Below, piece after piece: positions 8,193 to 16,823 of a stretch of DNA of 64,000 nucleotides. Numbering within the stretch: position 1 is the stretch's first letter; every line of letters starts with the position of its first letter. The position numbers and the translations under genes are program-made. Below the pieces are notes generated by a model that had not been told where the DNA came from, made no database searches, and saw nothing but the letters and a program-made list of their open reading frames with translations. This DNA comes from Bacteriovoracales bacterium (GTDB taxonomy: Bacteria > Bdellovibrionota > Bacteriovoracia > Bacteriovoracales > Bacteriovoracaceae). The stretch spans positions 1 through 64,000 of the forward strand of contig JASBRV010000102.1 of NCBI GenBank assembly GCA_030149295.1, read 5' to 3'.

Positions 8193-9071
8193 TTAGGTTT
8201 TCTTTTCTTTCTTTAATTTTAACTTAAAGACTTCACCAAAGCTAAAAATAAACAAAGCTGCCCAAATAAGAAAAAAGGCAATGAGTGTAGTTGAAGTAAA
8301 GGGCTCTTTATATAGAAGAACTCCTAGGGCGAATTGCCCCAGGGGAGCGAGATATTGAATCAGACCAATATTAGTGTAGGGGATTCTTTTGACAGAAAGA
8401 GTGAAAAGGATCAACGGGCTAATGGTGACGACGCCACTCAAGAATATGAGCAGTCCTTTCTCTCCTAAAATATGGTCGGTATGAATTGTGCCTGTGTAAA
8501 ATAAGAGGGGCAGGAGGAAAATACTTAAAAGAGTGATCTCACAAAAAAGTCCTTCAAGTCCCTTTAGCGTGCTTTTCTTATGGACAACACCATAAAAGGC
8601 AAAAGAAAAGGCAAGGGTGAGGCTAATCCATAAGCTACCCGTTCTGCCCTTACTAAAGAGGAGAACTCCAATAAAGGCTAAAATCAGGCTTATTCCCTTT
8701 GTAAAATTTATCCTCTCCGAAAAGAGCAAAACCCCAAGTAAAACATTGAGAAGAGGGTTTAAGAAATATCCAAGGGAGCTTTCGACTATCTTTCCCGTTT
8801 TGACGGCATAGACAAAAGTAAACCAATTCAGAGCTATGAGGGTGGTTGAGAGAATAATGAGCTTATCTTTTTCCATTTTTTTAAGAATTCTCAAGGGATT
8901 TTTCTTTAAAAAGGCAAAAAGGATAATAAAGGTAAGGAAACCCCATGCAATTCTGTGGCCGAGAAGTCCCATTGGAGAAATATGGCCTAGTTCTTTCCAG
9001 TACATTGGGATGAGACCCCAAAAGGCAAAGGCCGTGACTGCGTAGAGGTGTCCTAGAGTGTATTGATTCAT
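8193..9071 (-). CDS. rarD: RarD/EamA-family transporter
   Basis: A 292-residue protein with about ten hydrophobic helices and the RarD start pattern (GHLYAVTAFAFWGLIPMYWK). Two EamA repeats are visible, the second including PYTNIGLIQYLAPLGQFALG, typical of the RarD subfamily. These proteins sit in the inner membrane; they are named after chloramphenicol sensitivity but likely export or import metabolites. The ATG at 9071 is immediately preceded by the U-tract of the nrdA terminator, and its GGGAG ribosome-binding site lies in the 3' arm of that hairpin, so translation may depend on the hairpin opening or on a processed transcript. It is followed by the histidine kinase after 26 bp. Confidence 0.88.
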   Translation of the reverse strand: MNQYTLGHLYAVTAFAFWGLIPMYWKELGHISPMGLLGHRIAWGFLTFIILFAFLKKNPLRILKKMEKDKLIILSTTLIALNWFTFVYAVKTGKIVESSLGYFLNPLLNVLLGVLLFSERINFTKGISLILAFIGVLLFSKGRTGSLWISLTLAFSFAFYGVVHKKSTLKGLEGLFCEITLLSIFLLPLLFYTGTIHTDHILGEKGLLIFLSGVVTISPLILFTLSVKRIPYTNIGLIQYLAPLGQFALGVLLYKEPFTSTTLIAFFLIWAALFIFSFGEVFKLKLKKEKKT

Positions 9072-9099
9072 AAAAAAAGAGCTCCCCTAAGGGAGCTCT
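9071..9099 (-). terminator. Intrinsic terminator of nrdB-nrdA
   Basis: On the minus strand a perfect 9-bp stem, AGAGCTCCC / GGGAGCTCT, closes a four-base loop and is followed directly by seven T residues. It stands between the nrdA stop (9122) and the rarD start (9071), in the right orientation to end the nrdBA message. The T-run abuts the rarD ATG and the GGGAG of the 3' arm doubles as the likely rarD ribosome-binding site. Confidence 0.9.
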
Positions 9100-9121
9100 G
9101 GATAATGAGTTTATTTAACGA

Positions 9122-11473
9122 CTAACTACCACACATAACGCAATCATCAGGGTTCTCAATAGAGCAGACCATTTGAGCTTCGGCCTCCTCTTGAGTTGGT
9201 TTTGCCTTTTGATTATTCTTTACTGTGAATTGAACAGCATTGACTGCGGCACGTGTTCTTAAGTAGTACATACCGGTTTTTAGTCCGGCCTTCCAAGCGT
9301 AAAAGTGCATGGAAGAGAGTTTCCCAAAGTTTGGCTCTTGCATGTGGACGTTCATACTTTGACCTTGATCGATGTAAGGGCCTCTACCCGCTGCATGATC
9401 AATAACGGCTTTTTGTGAAATTTCCCACACTGTTTTGTAGAGACTCTTGAGGTCTTCTGGAATTCTCTCGATCCCTTGGATTGAACCATTGCTGGCAATG
9501 ATTTCATTTCTCATTTGATCATCCCAAAGGTCACGGTCAATAAGATCTTTCACAAGATACTTATTAACGACAGCGAATTCACCGGAAAGAACTCGACGAA
9601 CGTAGATATTTGAAGTGATGGGCTCAAAGCACTCGTTATTTCCAAGAATTTGTGAAGTCGATGCTGTCGGCATAGGGGCAACAAGGAGAGAGTTTCTCAC
9701 ACCTGTTTTGGTCACACGCTCTTTGAGGGCATCCCAGTCCCATCTACCGCTGTCAGGCTTAACACCCCACATATCAAATTGAAAAATACCTTGGCTCATA
9801 GGAGAGCCTTCAAATGTTGAGTAAGCCCCTTCTTTCTCTGCTAGGTCAGCTGATGCTGTAACGGCAGAAAAGTAGATGGTCTCAAAAATCTCTTGGTTGA
9901 GCTTTTTCGCCTCATCTGACTCAAAAGGCATTCTCATGAGAAAGAAAGTATCAGCTAATCCTTGAACGCCAAGACCGATAGGACGGTGGCGCATATTTGA
10001 ATTCTTTGCCTCCGGCACAGGGTAGTAGTTAATGTCGATGATTCTATTGAGGTTGAGAGTCATACGACGAACAACATCGTAGAGTGCCTTGTGATCGTAT
10101 TCGCCATCTTTAACGAACTTATTTAAGGCAACAGAAGCAAGGTTGCACACGGCCACTTCGTCAGGGGCGGTGTATTCCATGATTTCTGTACATAGGTTTG
10201 ATGACTTAATCGTTCCCAAGTTCTTTTGATTCGATTTCTCGTTGGCTGCGTCTTTGTAGAGCATGTAAGGAGAGCCTGTTTCAACTTGGGATTCGAGTAT
10301 CGCAAACCATAAGTCTTGGGCACGAACAGTCTTCTTCGCTTTGCCTTCTTCTTCATAGCGAGAATAGAGCTTCTCAAATTCGGCTCCGTAGGTGTCAGCA
10401 AGTCCAGGGCACTCGTGGGGACAAAAGAGTGACCACATACCATCTTGTTCTACTCTTTTCATGAAGAGATCTGGAGTCCACATGGCATAGAATAGGTCTC
10501 TTGCTCTTTGTTCGTCCTTACCAGTGTTCTTTTTCATTTCGAGGAAGTCGAAAACATCGGCATGCCATGGCTCAAGATAAATGGCAAAGGCACCCTTGCG
10601 TTTACCTCCACCTTGGTCAACATAGCGGGCCGTATCGTTGAAGACTTTCAACATGGGCACAATTCCATTGGATGTACCGTTTGTTCCTTTGATGGCCGAA
10701 CCCTTGGCGCGAATGTTGTGAATGGATAAGCCAATACCTCCAGCGCTTTGACTGATGAGTGCTGTTTGACGGAGAGTATCGTAGATTCCCTCGATACTGT
10801 CGTCCTTCATTGTGAGAAGAAAACAGCTAGAGAGCTGAGGTTTGCTCGTACCAGAGTTAAAAAGCGTTGGGGAAGCGTGTGTGAAAAGCTTTTTACTCAT
10901 AAGATTATAGGTTTCAATCGCCGCATCCATATTGTTCATGTGAATACCAACGGAAACTCTTAAAAGCATTTGGCCGGGTCTCTCTACGATCACTCCATTC
11001 ATTCGAAGGAGATAAGATCTTTCGAGAGTTTTAAAACCAAAGTAATCGTAGTTGAAATCTCTTTTGTCGATCACGGCCTTATCAAGTCTCTCAGCGTTTT
11101 CCATGACAACTTCATAAAGTTCTTTTGAAATAAGAGGCGCATGTTCACCTGTGTTAGGGTTCACATAATGATACATGGCCTTGATATTTTCCGAAAAACA
11201 GCCACGGGTTTCTTTATGAAGATTAGACACCGCAATTCTACCGGCCATAACACTGTAGTCGGGATGTTTAGTGGAGAGGTAAGCCGCTGTTTCAGCTGCT
11301 AATTGGTCAAGTTCACGGGTAGTGATGCCATCATAGATACCTTCGATAACTTTTTGGGCAATGGCGGACGGATCTACCCTGTCATCAAGGTCAGAACCTA
11401 AGCCGTGAATTCTTTCGGTAATTTTATCAAATTTAATCGGCTCTTTTTCGCCGCTTCTTGTGTGTACGTACAT
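9122..11473 (-). CDS. nrdA: Ribonucleoside-diphosphate reductase, class Ia alpha subunit
   Basis: A 783-residue catalytic subunit that reduces ribonucleoside diphosphates to deoxyribonucleotides. An N-terminal ATP-cone ([19 protein letters not shown]) indicates allosteric activity control. The redox cysteines appear in LSSCFLL and [10 protein letters not shown], the active-site Asn/Cys/Glu in NLCTEIMEY, the radical-transfer tyrosines in [10 protein letters not shown], and the C-terminal shuttle pair in CVMCGS. Length is close to the usual 760 residues. nrdB lies one base upstream (nrdB stop 11475, nrdA start 11473), so the subunits are translated together. NrdR-box-like sites upstream of nrdB and a strong terminator downstream frame the operon. 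Confidence 0.97.
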   Translation of the reverse strand: MYVHTRSGEKEPIKFDKITERIHGLGSDLDDRVDPSAIAQKVIEGIYDGITTRELDQLAAETAAYLSTKHPDYSVMAGRIAVSNLHKETRGCFSENIKAMYHYVNPNTGEHAPLISKELYEVVMENAERLDKAVIDKRDFNYDYFGFKTLERSYLLRMNGVIVERPGQMLLRVSVGIHMNNMDAAIETYNLMSKKLFTHASPTLFNSGTSKPQLSSCFLLTMKDDSIEGIYDTLRQTALISQSAGGIGLSIHNIRAKGSAIKGTNGTSNGIVPMLKVFNDTARYVDQGGGKRKGAFAIYLEPWHADVFDFLEMKKNTGKDEQRARDLFYAMWTPDLFMKRVEQDGMWSLFCPHECPGLADTYGAEFEKLYSRYEEEGKAKKTVRAQDLWFAILESQVETGSPYMLYKDAANEKSNQKNLGTIKSSNLCTEIMEYTAPDEVAVCNLASVALNKFVKDGEYDHKALYDVVRRMTLNLNRIIDINYYPVPEAKNSNMRHRPIGLGVQGLADTFFLMRMPFESDEAKKLNQEIFETIYFSAVTASADLAEKEGAYSTFEGSPMSQGIFQFDMWGVKPDSGRWDWDALKERVTKTGVRNSLLVAPMPTASTSQILGNNECFEPITSNIYVRRVLSGEFAVVNKYLVKDLIDRDLWDDQMRNEIIASNGSIQGIERIPEDLKSLYKTVWEISQKAVIDHAAGRGPYIDQGQSMNVHMQEPNFGKLSSMHFYAWKAGLKTGMYYLRTRAAVNAVQFTVKNNQKAKPTQEEAEAQMVCSIENPDDCVMCGS

Positions 11474-11474
11474 C

Positions 11475-12443
11475 TTAAAACTCCGCGTCTAATGTGAATA
11501 CTTGTTGACTCTTATCCGTGCCGACACCGGCTTTTACATACTCTGAAACTCTTTTTTCAAAGAAATTAGTCTTACCTTCAAGAGAGATAAGTTCCATCCA
11601 ATCAAATGGATTTTCAGTGTTGTAAACGGGGTCACAGCCTAGTTGGCTTAACCAATGGTCAGCAACGAACTCAATATACTGGGCCATAAGCTCAGCATTC
11701 ATGCCAATAAGGGACACTGGGAGTGCTTCGGTAATGAATTCTTTTTCTATTTCTACGGCTTCCTTTACGATGGCCGTAATAGTTGCTTTGTCAGCTTTTT
11801 CTTCTTCGGAAAGAAGCTCATGAATGAGGCAAGCAAATTCACAATGAAGGCCTTCATCCCTGGAGATAAATTCGTTAGAAGTACAAAGACCAGGCATTAA
11901 GCCCCTCTTTTTGAGCCAGAAAATCGCACAAAAAGATCCACTGAAAAAGATGCCTTCAATAGCGGCAAATGCCACAAGTCTCTCAGCGAAGCTTCTCTTT
12001 GAAGATATCCACTTCATTGCCCAATTGGCTTTCTTTGCTACAGGGGGAAGTGTGTCGACAGCTTTAAAGAGTTTATTTTTTTCTGCATTGTCTTTGATGT
12101 AAGTATCAATCAAGAGGGAGTAAGTCTCAGAGTGGATATTTTCCATGGCAATTTGAAAGCCATAGAAGCATCTCGCTTCTGGGATTTGTACCTCATTATA
12201 AAATCGCATGGCGAGATTTTCATTCACGATGCCATCACTGGCCGCGAAAAATGCAAGTACGTGTTTGATGAAATGCCTTTCGTTGTCATTGAGCTTTTCC
12301 CAGTCAGAGAGATCAGGTACTAGGTCAATTTCTTCAGCAGTCCAGAACACGGCCATGTGGTTCTTGTACATCTCCCAGATTCGGTTGTACTCGATGGGAA
12401 ATACTACAAAACGATCCTCGTTTGGTGCTAAAATTGGATCCAC
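11475..12443 (-). CDS. nrdB: Ribonucleoside-diphosphate reductase, class Ia beta subunit
   Basis: A 322-residue radical-generating subunit. The diiron ligands and the stable tyrosyl radical site are visible in [17 protein letters not shown] (Glu, His, Tyr spaced as E115/H118/Y122 in E. coli R2), with further Glu/His ligands in [13 protein letters not shown]. The open frame reaches 12479, but I choose GTG 12443 because a textbook AAAGGAGG lies six bases upstream and the conserved protein begins there. It heads the nrdB-nrdA operon; the order B then A is the reverse of E. coli. Expression is probably controlled by NrdR through boxes found 157-450 bp upstream. Confidence 0.96.
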   Translation of the reverse strand: MDPILAPNEDRFVVFPIEYNRIWEMYKNHMAVFWTAEEIDLVPDLSDWEKLNDNERHFIKHVLAFFAASDGIVNENLAMRFYNEVQIPEARCFYGFQIAMENIHSETYSLLIDTYIKDNAEKNKLFKAVDTLPPVAKKANWAMKWISSKRSFAERLVAFAAIEGIFFSGSFCAIFWLKKRGLMPGLCTSNEFISRDEGLHCEFACLIHELLSEEEKADKATITAIVKEAVEIEKEFITEALPVSLIGMNAELMAQYIEFVADHWLSQLGCDPVYNTENPFDWMELISLEGKTNFFEKRVSEYVKAGVGTDKSQQVFTLDAEF

Positions 12444-12599
12444 GATTGCCTCCTTTCGTAAATCAGAACATTCCGTCAATTTTGTCTCTTTCTAGAATGC
12501 TCAAGTGTGCTGTTGTTGTTTGTGTGTTTTACTTTAAAATTCGCCAGAGAAACAAGCCGCAAAGGTCGACGCACTTTAATACCTTCTAAAGTGTTGTTG

Positions 12600-12615
12600 A
12601 CACCGTATATAGTGT
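12600..12615. promoter_or_regulatory. NrdR box 1
   Basis: The 16-mer ACACCGTATATAGTGT has the palindromic ACAC...GTGT ends and TATA core of NrdR boxes (family pattern roughly ACACwATATATwGTGT). It is 157 bp upstream of the nrdB start. NrdR is the ATP/dATP-sensing repressor of ribonucleotide reductase genes in most bacteria. Confidence 0.8.
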
Positions 12616-12642
12616 TCTTTCGCCTAATTTTTTGAGAGTGTG

Positions 12643-12658
12643 TCTCTACATATAGGGT
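12643..12658. promoter_or_regulatory. NrdR box 2
   Basis: TCTCTACATATAGGGT matches 13 of 16 positions of an ideal ACACTACATATAGTGT. It lies 43 bp from box 1 start to start, about four helical turns, where paired NrdR boxes are more often about three turns apart. Confidence 0.6.
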
Positions 12659-12834
12659 AACAGAGGTCTGGGGGTAGCACTAGGGCCGGGGTGAAAATTA
12701 GAGTTAGAAATTTTGAATAGCTCGAAGCATAAAGAAGGAAAAAGTAGACGAAAAGCAATCCACATCGGCTTAGATGAAAGTGTAATATTACGAAAAAAAA
12801 ATTCTGAATTTTTCTTACAGGTAGGAAAAAAAAT

Positions 12835-12890
12835 CCAAGACGTAGGGTGTCAGAAAAAACTTTGTTGATAAAAAACACCGGATGTAGTGT
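12835..12890. promoter_or_regulatory. Further NrdR-like boxes (3 and weak 4)
   Basis: At 12875-12890 ACACCGGATGTAGTGT keeps the palindromic ACAC/GTGT ends and matches box 1 at 14 of 16 positions. Forty bases away, 12835-12850 (CCAAGACGTAGGGTGT) keeps only one half-site. The better box falls between a possible -35 (TTGAAA) and -10 (TTTTAT) on the minus strand, which would suit repression of a distal nrd promoter. Confidence 0.5.
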
Positions 12891-12931
12891 CGTTTCAAAT
12901 ATTTAATAGAGATAAAGCACTAAGCTGTAAG

Positions 12932-13906
12932 TCAATAGCGAAGCTTAGAAATTGGGGAGTCGCTGAGTTTTTTACGGCGTTTATCGTATTCTTGAGTAGT
13001 TTTTACTGAACTATGGTTCACTTCTCGCGCGACACTATAAATGTCCACACCTGCTTCTAGGAGTTCGCCGATAAAAGTTGCTCGAGCACTGTGGGGGCTA
13101 ATGTTGAAGTTTAGACCAATCTTTTTACCATAATGAGAGATAATCTCATTTATCGTTCTTGGATTAAGGGGCTTATTAAGGTTCGTAGGATCACTTGGGT
13201 TTCTCGTTGGTTGAAAAAGCCAGTCTTCTGATTCATGTTCTCTACCAATGGATCTCATCCATTCAAAATACTCTTCAAGTGCTGCTACGGCCAAGGGGTG
13301 GAGCACTTTTTGGCCGACTTTTCCGCCTTTTCCCTTAAATTCAAAAACGTGAAAGTCATTGATCTCTCTATAGTCTTTAAATTTTAGATTAAGAATTTCG
13401 GCTTTTCTCATCCCTGTCATGAAGAAACAGGTCAATAAAGCCTTGTGAAGAAAGCGACTTTGGGATTCCTTATCTCCTTGGGAGAGCAGTTCAAAAAGGG
13501 CCTGAACCTGTTCTTTTTCTAGGGCATGTGTCGGTTTTAACACTTCTCTACGAGGTCTCTTGACGCTTTTAACGGGGTTAAACTCCCTTTCGCCTTTTTC
13601 AACCAAATAATCAAAATAAGACGATAGACTGGCTAACTTCCTGGCCACAGTTTTAGGTGCACAAGGTGAGTCTCCTATGCCACCAGACTCTAAAAGAAAA
13701 TTGCGGTAATTGATGATGTGTTCACGTTCGACTTTTCTTAAGACTCTGGGTGCTTTCTCGGCATAGTCATGAAGATATATTAAAAAACCGACCAAATCGC
13801 TTTTGTAGTTCTTTCTCGTATGCTCACTAGTGTAATTAGCAAAAAAATCATCGTATAGCAGATTTTCATAGGGATTATTAATATTTGATTTTTTCGCTTC
13901 ACCCAT
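12932..13906 (-). CDS. Tyrosine recombinase (XerC/XerD-like)
   Basis: A 324-residue phage-integrase-family protein. The N-terminal SAM-like DNA-binding domain spans residues about 15-110 and the catalytic domain about 125-320. Active-site residues are present: Arg in TGMRKAEIL, Lys in FKGKGGKVG, His/Arg in SPHSARATF, a second His in VNHSSVKTT and the nucleophile Tyr in QEYDKRR. It could resolve chromosome dimers (Xer role) or be a stand-alone integrase. There is no second integrase, phage gene or tRNA nearby, so a housekeeping or domesticated role is more likely. It is transcribed toward nrdB and diverges from the PhoD-like gene. Confidence 0.9.
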   Translation of the reverse strand: MGEAKKSNINNPYENLLYDDFFANYTSEHTRKNYKSDLVGFLIYLHDYAEKAPRVLRKVEREHIINYRNFLLESGGIGDSPCAPKTVARKLASLSSYFDYLVEKGEREFNPVKSVKRPRREVLKPTHALEKEQVQALFELLSQGDKESQSRFLHKALLTCFFMTGMRKAEILNLKFKDYREINDFHVFEFKGKGGKVGQKVLHPLAVAALEEYFEWMRSIGREHESEDWLFQPTRNPSDPTNLNKPLNPRTINEIISHYGKKIGLNFNISPHSARATFIGELLEAGVDIYSVAREVNHSSVKTTQEYDKRRKKLSDSPISKLRY

Positions 13907-13984
13907 GCTTTCATTATCAGATATTGTAGTGTCCCATTCAAGTTATAAAGATCAACGGAAAGATTTGTCCCTAAGGGGGAAGAC

Positions 13985-15022
13985 ATGGAAGATGGTATCT
14001 CTAAAAGAGATTTTCTCAAAACTTTAGGCGCCATGGCCTTAAGCCCACTGGCAGTAGTAAAAAATACTAGAGCCTTTAGCGAAGAAAAGTTTCGCTTTTG
14101 TTTTGGCTCCTGCAATTTTCACTTTAGTAATCAATCCCATTGGAAGGTTATTTCCCAAGAAAATCCAGATCTTTGGGTTTGGTTGGGTGACAATATCTAT
14201 GGTGACACCACTAATATGGCCTCTATGAAAGGAAAGTACCAAAGCCTTTTACGTAGTGAATATGGCGATTTTCAAAAGCGCTTTCCCGTCGATGGGCTTT
14301 GGGATGATCATGACTTTGGGACTAATAACGGAAATCGCACTTACACGATGAAAAAGGAGTCTCAAGACCTTCATTTAGACTTTCTCGGAGTCGCCAAAGA
14401 CGATGAGCGGCGCCAAAGAGAAGGGATCTATCATAGTCGTGAAGAGCTCGGTGGAAAAATAAAATTCTACTTTTTGGACTGCCGAACTTTTAAAAGTGAA
14501 AATACCGGTAGAGGTGAAGAGTTTCTTGGAGAGGCCCAGTGGCAATGGTTAGAAGAGGAATTTGCCAAGAGTAGTGCTGAGATAAACATCATCGCTTCGC
14601 CAATCGGGGTTCTTCTTAACAGACTTTTTGTGACAGAGGATTGGGCCGAATATCCAGATGACAAAAATCGCCTTATGGACTTGGTGGCAAAATATGATCT
14701 TTCGGGAACCTTCTTCTTATCGGGAGACAAACACTTTGGAGCCACCCTCTCTCGTACCTGGTCCAGAGGTTTTCGTCGTGTTCGCTATCCAGAGTTTCAA
14801 AGTTCGGGGCTTACCCACCTTTTGAAAGAGGATGCAAGAACGCCTGTTCGCCTTATGTACGGTAGAAAAAACGTTTTGATAGAGAAAAACTTTGCAACCG
14901 TTGACTTTAATAAGACCCGGGGACAATGGAAGATGGATTGGACCCTGCATTCTTTAGAAAGTAGTAAAAAAATCAAAAGAACATTTTCGTTAAAAGATAA
15001 CGGCCTTTGGAAAAGGCATTAA
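13985..15022 (+). CDS. PhoD-like phosphatase/phosphodiesterase with Tat-like leader
   Basis: A 345-residue protein of the alkaline phosphatase D (PhoD) metallophosphatase family. Metal-binding segments visible are FGSCNF, LGDNIYGD (about residue 76), WDDHDFGTNNG (about 108) and SGDKHFG near residue 246. The N-terminus has a KRDFLKTLGAMALSPLA leader, a twin-arginine-type signal in which the first Arg is Lys; such KR variants can still use the Tat pathway. It should hydrolyse phosphate mono- or diesters in the periplasm. GGGGGAAG precedes the ATG. It is followed 20 bp later by a FecR-domain gene, probably in the same transcript. Confidence 0.88.
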   Translation: MEDGISKRDFLKTLGAMALSPLAVVKNTRAFSEEKFRFCFGSCNFHFSNQSHWKVISQENPDLWVWLGDNIYGDTTNMASMKGKYQSLLRSEYGDFQKRFPVDGLWDDHDFGTNNGNRTYTMKKESQDLHLDFLGVAKDDERRQREGIYHSREELGGKIKFYFLDCRTFKSENTGRGEEFLGEAQWQWLEEEFAKSSAEINIIASPIGVLLNRLFVTEDWAEYPDDKNRLMDLVAKYDLSGTFFLSGDKHFGATLSRTWSRGFRRVRYPEFQSSGLTHLLKEDARTPVRLMYGRKNVLIEKNFATVDFNKTRGQWKMDWTLHSLESSKKIKRTFSLKDNGLWKRH

Positions 15023-15041
15023 AATATAAGGAAAGAATATA

Positions 15042-15653
15042 ATGGGAAATCGACAAATATCAGTGGCTTTTAGTTTAGTCTTATTCTTCTTCTGCGCCTG
15101 TGCTTCTGCCAATAATTGGAAGGTCGAATTTTTAAAAGGAAAGGCCGCAAGTTACGTCAAAAAAGAGAAAACTTTCCTTAAAGTTGGAGATGAGGTGCAC
15201 GAGGGCCAGGCCGTCCTTACGGCCAATAGCTCTTTGGTGAAACTTAAGCACAGTAACGGCACTCAAGTTGTCGTTGGCCCCTCAAGCCAATTGGCTCTAC
15301 CTAAAAAGAAGGCAAAAAAGACCTCGATCATTTATCTTGTGAAAGGAAAGTTACGCTATATCGGAGCTCTTGATGAAAAAGAAGCTCCTCAAGTACGGAC
15401 AAAGACTGTTAGTACTGCGATAAGGGGAACGGATTTTATGCTGGTAAGCACACCCTTTTTGGGGGAAAGTGAAATCGTCCTTTTCGAGGGAAAAGTGAGA
15501 TTTTTAAATCTTGCTGATAGTAAAGACTTTCAAGACCTAAAGCCGGGTCAGTGGGGCGGTCATGGTGGACGTTTTGGTTCGACAATTAAAAAACCAATAG
15601 ACTTACCGGCCTCTGTTTTAGATACCTTTAAGGCGCAGTTTCTAGTTAAGTAA
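15042..15653 (+). CDS. Secreted FecR-domain protein
   Basis: A 203-residue exported protein with an N-terminal signal peptide ending near CASAN. The FecR domain shows GDEVHEGQAVLTANSS followed by the hallmark VSTAIRGTDFMLV (about residue 128). Classical FecR proteins span the inner membrane and signal to a sigma factor; here there is no transmembrane helix after the leader, no FecI and no TonB receptor, so it is more likely a periplasmic or surface FecR-like beta domain of unknown role. It follows the PhoD-like gene by 20 bp and its 3' end overlaps the convergent aspartoacylase-family gene by 12 bp. A second such protein is at 47703-48578. Confidence 0.82.
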   Translation: MGNRQISVAFSLVLFFFCACASANNWKVEFLKGKAASYVKKEKTFLKVGDEVHEGQAVLTANSSLVKLKHSNGTQVVVGPSSQLALPKKKAKKTSIIYLVKGKLRYIGALDEKEAPQVRTKTVSTAIRGTDFMLVSTPFLGESEIVLFEGKVRFLNLADSKDFQDLKPGQWGGHGGRFGSTIKKPIDLPASVLDTFKAQFLVK

Positions 15654-16817
15654 CCAAGTCTTCTCTAAAACTTGGTAGATGGTTTGTCCTTCGCTAATTA
15701 CTGCGGAAGGGTTGTGGTTGATAACGTAGGCGTTTTCAAGGATTTTAATCTCACCTGAACAACGTGGCAGAGCTTCTTGTAGACCCTCGCTTTCTTTTAA
15801 AGGGGAGAAATTAATATACTTACAAAGAGTCTGACCTTTGTGACCCAGCTCACCTGGCTTGAGTGAAAATTCATAGAGTCCCCCAATAGGGGCATAATAT
15901 GTTTTGTAGTCGGAAAGCTTGCCGGCCCTTTGGGGCTCAAAGGAGCTTGTTGGGTGAAATTTCCCTCGCAAAATTCCCCTTTGGGAAAAAAAACTCAGGA
16001 TTCTTTCAGTATCACGTAGGGCGAGGGAGGAATCAATAATCTCTTCACTACCTAATTCTAAAGTATAGGATTCGAATTGGTTGGGATCAAGGTTTTCTAG
16101 ACCCAAACTCTTTAATGTACGGCTAAGATGTACCCATGGCATAAAGGTGGCTTCATCCATCGCTCCCGCAAACTCATTAGGGATGATAATTGTGAAGGGG
16201 AAGGGAAGATCTTTTACTTTCTCTTCGCAATACTCTCCCGCATAAAGATAGCGAGCGGCCTTTGGTCCTGTATGGAGATCAAGAACGATATCCGCTCCTG
16301 AGGCGAGCAACTGAAGGGTGAGATTGAGTTTAATGTCTTCACTTAACCCGGTAGGGGATAGTTTCTCTTTAATTTTATTGAGGCATTCTTTTAAGTATTC
16401 TTTGTATTTCTTTTTAATACTATTTTTATCTTCCTCTAGAACCTTTAAGCTTTCAATCCAGGATTTTGGTTGAAAAATGTCTGTATGGTCTTCAAGGTTT
16501 TGGTAGTTTCTATTCCAATTATTTCCGCTATGTGGATTAAATCGTCCTTGGGTAAAGGTGCCGCTTTTATTGTTAATGGCCATGGGATTGGCCGTAGGAA
16601 TGAAGGTGATACTGCCTCTGAACTCATTTTTACTGAGGTAGTCCATAAGTTCTAATATGACTGCATTGCCTTGAACCTCTGCTCCGTGGACACTGGATTG
16701 AATGTGGATATGTGGCCCACTTGCACTACCGGTTAGGCGAAAGGCATTCAGATTTAAGGAGTCACCATTGGGGAGAGTTTTAATTGGGTATTGAAGGCGT
16801 TCAAACTTCACTGTCAC
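15642..16817 (-). CDS. Succinylglutamate desuccinylase/aspartoacylase family protein (candidate succinyl-DAP desuccinylase)
   Basis: A 391-residue zinc carboxypeptidase-like (M14, AstE/AspA group) enzyme. The zinc ligands are in SSVHGAEVQG (His and Glu, near residue 45) and LDLHTG (His, near residue 180), and ELGSEE supplies the probable catalytic Glu (near 255), so the active site is complete. The C-terminal ~100 residues form the family's barrel domain. It is the last gene of the riboswitch-controlled lysine operon, 6 bp after lysA. The pathway uses succinylated intermediates (DapD present) yet no dapE is visible in the window, so this hydrolase may remove succinate from N-succinyl-LL-diaminopimelate. 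That function is inference; removal of another acyl-amino acid is possible. Confidence 0.82.
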   Translation of the reverse strand: MTVKFERLQYPIKTLPNGDSLNLNAFRLTGSASGPHIHIQSSVHGAEVQGNAVILELMDYLSKNEFRGSITFIPTANPMAINNKSGTFTQGRFNPHSGNNWNRNYQNLEDHTDIFQPKSWIESLKVLEEDKNSIKKKYKEYLKECLNKIKEKLSPTGLSEDIKLNLTLQLLASGADIVLDLHTGPKAARYLYAGEYCEEKVKDLPFPFTIIIPNEFAGAMDEATFMPWVHLSRTLKSLGLENLDPNQFESYTLELGSEEIIDSSLALRDTERILSFFSQRGILRGKFHPTSSFEPQRAGKLSDYKTYYAPIGGLYEFSLKPGELGHKGQTLCKYINFSPLKESEGLQEALPRCSGEIKILENAYVINHNPSAVISEGQTIYQVLEKTWLLN

Positions 16818-16823
16818 TCCTTA

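Larger units (their letters stand above)
12444..12931 (-). promoter_or_regulatory. Long nrd upstream region
   Basis: The 488 bases between nrdB and the recombinase gene hold no convincing gene. They carry NrdR-box-like palindromes (separate entries) and a 7-bp inverted repeat CACTTTA-N8-TAAAGTG at 12572-12593. A possible minus-strand promoter, TTGAAA (12893-12898) and TTTTAT (12868-12873), has a 19-base spacer that contains one of the boxes. The rest (about 12660-12830) is low-complexity AT-rich sequence apart from a G/C-rich patch near 12665-12695 in which I see no defined structure. Confidence 0.5.

Noticed and set aside
10123-10443. 106-codon minus-strand frame
   Set aside because: Alternative frame within nrdA, whose catalytic motifs are intact.
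12624-12878. 84-codon minus-strand frame in the nrd upstream region
   Set aside because: Rich in Phe and Leu from poly-A/T tracts, with no ribosome site; overlaps the regulatory boxes.
12932-13906. Prophage or integrative element around the tyrosine recombinase
   Set aside because: No direct repeats, tRNA, phage structural genes or change in gene style on either side.
15042-15653. FecI-FecR surface signalling system
   Set aside because: No sigma factor, TonB receptor or transmembrane anchor nearby.
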